Part shown: positions 62,026-64,000 of the stretch, in pieces
How positions within the stretch are numbered: the first letter of the stretch is position 1
How the letters are laid out: the number at the start of each line of letters is the position of its first letter
Origin: Pseudomonas anguilliseptica
GTDB lineage: Bacteria > Pseudomonadota > Gammaproteobacteria > Pseudomonadales > Pseudomonadaceae
DNA length: 64,000 nucleotides
Reading direction: 5' to 3'
Assembly (NCBI RefSeq): GCF_900105355.1
Contig: NZ_FNSC01000001.1
Span: 3,286,001-3,350,000 of the forward strand
Notes under the pieces: model-generated
Databases searched by the model: none
Seen by the model: only the letters and a program-made list of their open reading frames with translations
What the model was told of the DNA's origin: nothing
Position numbers and translations under genes: made by a program

Positions 62026-63217
62026 GGAAACCCTGAAGAAGACTTCCTGAATTTGGCAAAATACCTGAACTCCACCCGCCGAGTTTTCCGATGAAGCAGA
62101 TGACCTTCGCCGACGCCGAGTACGCCGGCAAGCGCAAGCAAACCCGCAAAGAGCTGTTCCTGATCGAGATGGATCAGGTTGTGCCGTGGAAGGGTTTGAT
62201 TGCCTTGATCGAACCGCATTACCCCAAGGGTGAAGGCGGACGTCCAGCCTATCCGCTGATGGCGATGTTACGGGTTCATTTGATGCAGAACTGGTTCGGC
62301 TACAGCGACCCGGCGATGGAGGAGGCTCTGTACGAGACCACCATCCTGCGCCAGTTTGCGGGTCTGAGCCTGGAGCGCATTCCCGACGAAACCACCATCC
62401 TCAACTTCCGCCGATTGCTGGAGAAACACGAACTGGCTGCGGGCATCTTGGCCGTCATCAATGGCTATTTGGGTGACCGCGGTTTGTCATTGCGCCAAGG
62501 CACCATCGTCGATGCCACGCTGATCAATGCGCCGAGTTCGACCAAGAACAAGGACGGTAAGCGTGACCCGGAAATGCACCAGACCAAGAAGGGAAACCAG
62601 TATTACTTCGGCATGAAGGCGCACATCGGCGTCGATGACGAGTCGGGTTTAGTGCATAGCGTGGTCGGCACGGCAGCCAATGTTGCAGACGTTACTCAGG
62701 TCGACAAGCTGCTACACGGCAAAGAAAACATGGTGGGTGCCGACGCGGGTTACACCGGCGTAGAGAAGCGGCCAGAACATGAAGGCCGTGAAGTGATCTG
62801 GCAGATCGCAGCCCGCCGCAGTACGTACAACACGTTGAGTAAGCGCAGCGCGCTGTACAAAGCCAAGCGCAAGATCGAGAAGGCCAAGGCGCAAGTTCGC
62901 GCCAAGGTCGAGCACCCGTTCCGGGTGATCAAGCGTCAGTTCGGTTATGTGAAGACGCGTTTCCGTGGCCTGGCCAAAAACACCGCACAACTGGTAACGC
63001 TGTTCGCCCTGTCGAACCTGTGGATGGCCCGTCGACATTTGCTGACGAATGCAGGAGAGGTGCGCCTGTAATGTGGGAAATGACCGCTGCGAGGTGCTCG
63101 CGGCGGCCAGAAACACCGAAATGAGCGGATGACTTGATCGTTTTTGATCAGTTTTCCGCTTTCAAAATCAGCGGAGGCTGAAGTTGACCGGAAATACAGG
63201 GCTACTTCAGACCATCC
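62026..63217 (+). mobile_element. IS5-family element, copy 3
   Basis: 1192 bp with GGAAACCCTGAAGAAGACTT left end and ...CTACTTCAGACCATCC right end, flanked by CTAA duplications (62022-62025 and 63218-63221). Same orientation as the other copies and the tail genes. Fits the YTAR target preference of the IS5 group. Confidence 0.93.
62091..63071 (+). CDS. IS5-family transposase, copy 3
   Basis: 326 residues with intact DDE motifs (VDATLINAPSST; MVGADAGYTGVEKR; KVEHPFRVIKRQF). Highly similar to copies 1 and 2, with mostly silent differences. Confidence 0.95.
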   Translation: MKQMTFADAEYAGKRKQTRKELFLIEMDQVVPWKGLIALIEPHYPKGEGGRPAYPLMAMLRVHLMQNWFGYSDPAMEEALYETTILRQFAGLSLERIPDETTILNFRRLLEKHELAAGILAVINGYLGDRGLSLRQGTIVDATLINAPSSTKNKDGKRDPEMHQTKKGNQYYFGMKAHIGVDDESGLVHSVVGTAANVADVTQVDKLLHGKENMVGADAGYTGVEKRPEHEGREVIWQIAARRSTYNTLSKRSALYKAKRKIEKAKAQVRAKVEHPFRVIKRQFGYVKTRFRGLAKNTAQLVTLFALSNLWMARRHLLTNAGEVRL

Positions 63218-63484
63218 CTAACCGGGCAAGCGCTGCAGCCCCTGCAGGAGTTCCAGCTGGCTGCCGGACTGATGGAGGACGGAGCCGACCTGGTGCAACT
63301 GGGCCTGTCGGTGACCAGCGAGGTGCAACTCGCCCAGGGCGCGCTCAACCCAATCCGCCCGGAGGCCATCATTAGCCAGGTGGACTACGCAACCAACCGC
63401 ATCGAGTTGGCCCAGGGCCGACTGAGCGGTGCATCAACCCGCCTGGCAGGCCTGGCCGTCGATGTGATCAGCCGGAGGGCATGA
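63218..63484 (+). pseudogene. Tail protein gpU, 3' part
   Basis: Joining 62025 to 63222 restores the frame: LLSLTGQALQPLQEFQLAAG...VDVISRRA, ending one base before gene X. The extension beyond the usual P2 gpU length is helical. It lacks its own start. Confidence 0.88.
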
Positions 63485-63485
63485 C

Positions 63486-63701
63486 ATGGCAGCCGAATAC
63501 CTAACCCACACCACCGTTGAGGGGGAGCGCTGGGATCAGCTGGCCTTCACCTACTACGGCGATGCAATGCGCTACGAACCGATTGTCCGCGCCAACCTGC
63601 AGGTGCCCATGACCCGCGCACTACCGGCCGGGCTGACCCTGCGCATTCCGGTGCTCGATGCCCTACCCAGCAGCGAGGATCTGCCGCCGTGGTTCAAGTG
63701 A
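63486..63701 (+). CDS. Tail protein X (P2 gpX-like)
   Basis: 71 residues with a LysM-like pattern (TVEGERWDQLAFTYYGDAMRYEPIVRANLQVPMTRALPAGLTLRIPVL), standard for P2 gpX. Ribosome-binding site agccggagggc before ATG 63486. Follows gpU and precedes gpD as in P2-type tails. Confidence 0.92.
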   Translation: MAAEYLTHTTVEGERWDQLAFTYYGDAMRYEPIVRANLQVPMTRALPAGLTLRIPVLDALPSSEDLPPWFK

Positions 63702-64000
63702 ACGAGATTCCTGGCCGCGACACGGCCGAACCAACCGTCTGGCGCATTGGCTACCAGGGCCGCGACCTCACGGCTGACCTCGCGCCCTATGTGTTGGGCG
63801 TGACCTGGACGGACTACCTCAGCGGCCAGTCCGACGAGATCAGCATCGAGCTGGAGGACGTGGACGGCAAATGGCTCACCACCTGGTACCCGATCAAGGG
63901 TGACGCCCTGACACTGAGCATGACCTACCCAGGGCAGGCACCGCTGAACTGCGGCAGCTTTGAGGTGGACGAGATCAACACCAGCGGCCCGCCCTCAGTG
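63698..64000 (+). CDS. Late control/tail protein D (P2 gpD-like), partial
   Basis: Start GTG 63698 overlaps the gpX stop (GTGA); GTG 63689 is alternative. The 101 visible residues (VNEIPGRDTAEPTVWRIGYQGRDLTADLAPYVLGVTWTDYLSGQSDEISIELED...) fit the phage gpD family, the tail-hub protein. The gene runs off the window end. Confidence 0.88.
   Translation, partial: MNEIPGRDTAEPTVWRIGYQGRDLTADLAPYVLGVTWTDYLSGQSDEISIELEDVDGKWLTTWYPIKGDALTLSMTYPGQAPLNCGSFEVDEINTSGPPSV

Noticed and set aside
29213..64000. tRNA genes or a tRNA attachment site at the prophage boundary
   Set aside because: No tRNA-like cloverleaf noticed near the left junction; Mu-type phages integrate by transposition and need none.

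Overview
The window is chromosomal DNA of a Pseudomonas-type gammaproteobacterium (not P. aeruginosa itself). It carries the late part of the polar flagellar/chemotaxis cluster in the order fliL-M-N-O-P-Q-R, flhB, flhA, flhF, fleN, fliA, cheY-Z-A-B, motC-D, parA-like, parP-like cheW, cheW, as in pseudomonads. The System I cytochrome c maturation operon ccmA-I follows. Junctions are tight, with many ATGA overlaps. Two good sigma-54 promoters (GG-N10-GC) precede fliL and flhA, and a FliA-type (sigma-28) promoter precedes the parP-like gene.

1-19858: flagellar export apparatus, C-ring, flagellar placement GTPase/ATPase, sigma-28, chemotaxis core, second stator pair and array-positioning proteins, all on the + strand. 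19881-21748 (minus): a stand-alone FlhB C-terminal domain protein and a FliK-like protein. 21912-29212 (+): ccmABCDEFGHI plus a small lipoprotein.

About 29235 to the end of the window: a transposable Mu-like prophage with BcepMu-like layout; its right end lies outside. A leftward early block (29376-37543) encodes a Cox/Ner-like regulator, small DNA-binding proteins, a D,D35E MuA-type transposase, a MuB-type AAA ATPase, a GemA-like protein and a Mor/C-type activator. A divergent XRE repressor (37662) has two operator-like repeats, one lying in the spacer of the predicted leftward promoter. Rightward genes follow: lysis (muramidase-like, holin-like, Rz with embedded Rz1), small and large terminase, portal, head morphogenesis, protease/scaffold, capsid, sheath, tube and a P2-like tail module (chaperone pair, tape measure, U, X, D).

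A nearly identical 19-bp imperfect palindrome, CTTTAAACCNGATTAAAAG, occurs exactly three times, ahead of the lysis, protease and tail-assembly genes. These are the positions of Mu's C-dependent late promoters Plys, PI and PP. Two opposite-strand cargo genes, a HEPN/RES-domain protein and an ADP-ribosyltransferase-like protein, sit just upstream of the second and third copies.

The prophage looks defective for virions. The tape-measure gene has a one-base deletion and two tandem IS5-family copies. The gpU gene is split by a third IS5 copy. An IS30-family element lies between the early regulators and a lipoprotein gene. Removing the IS copies and one target duplicate restores both tail frames.
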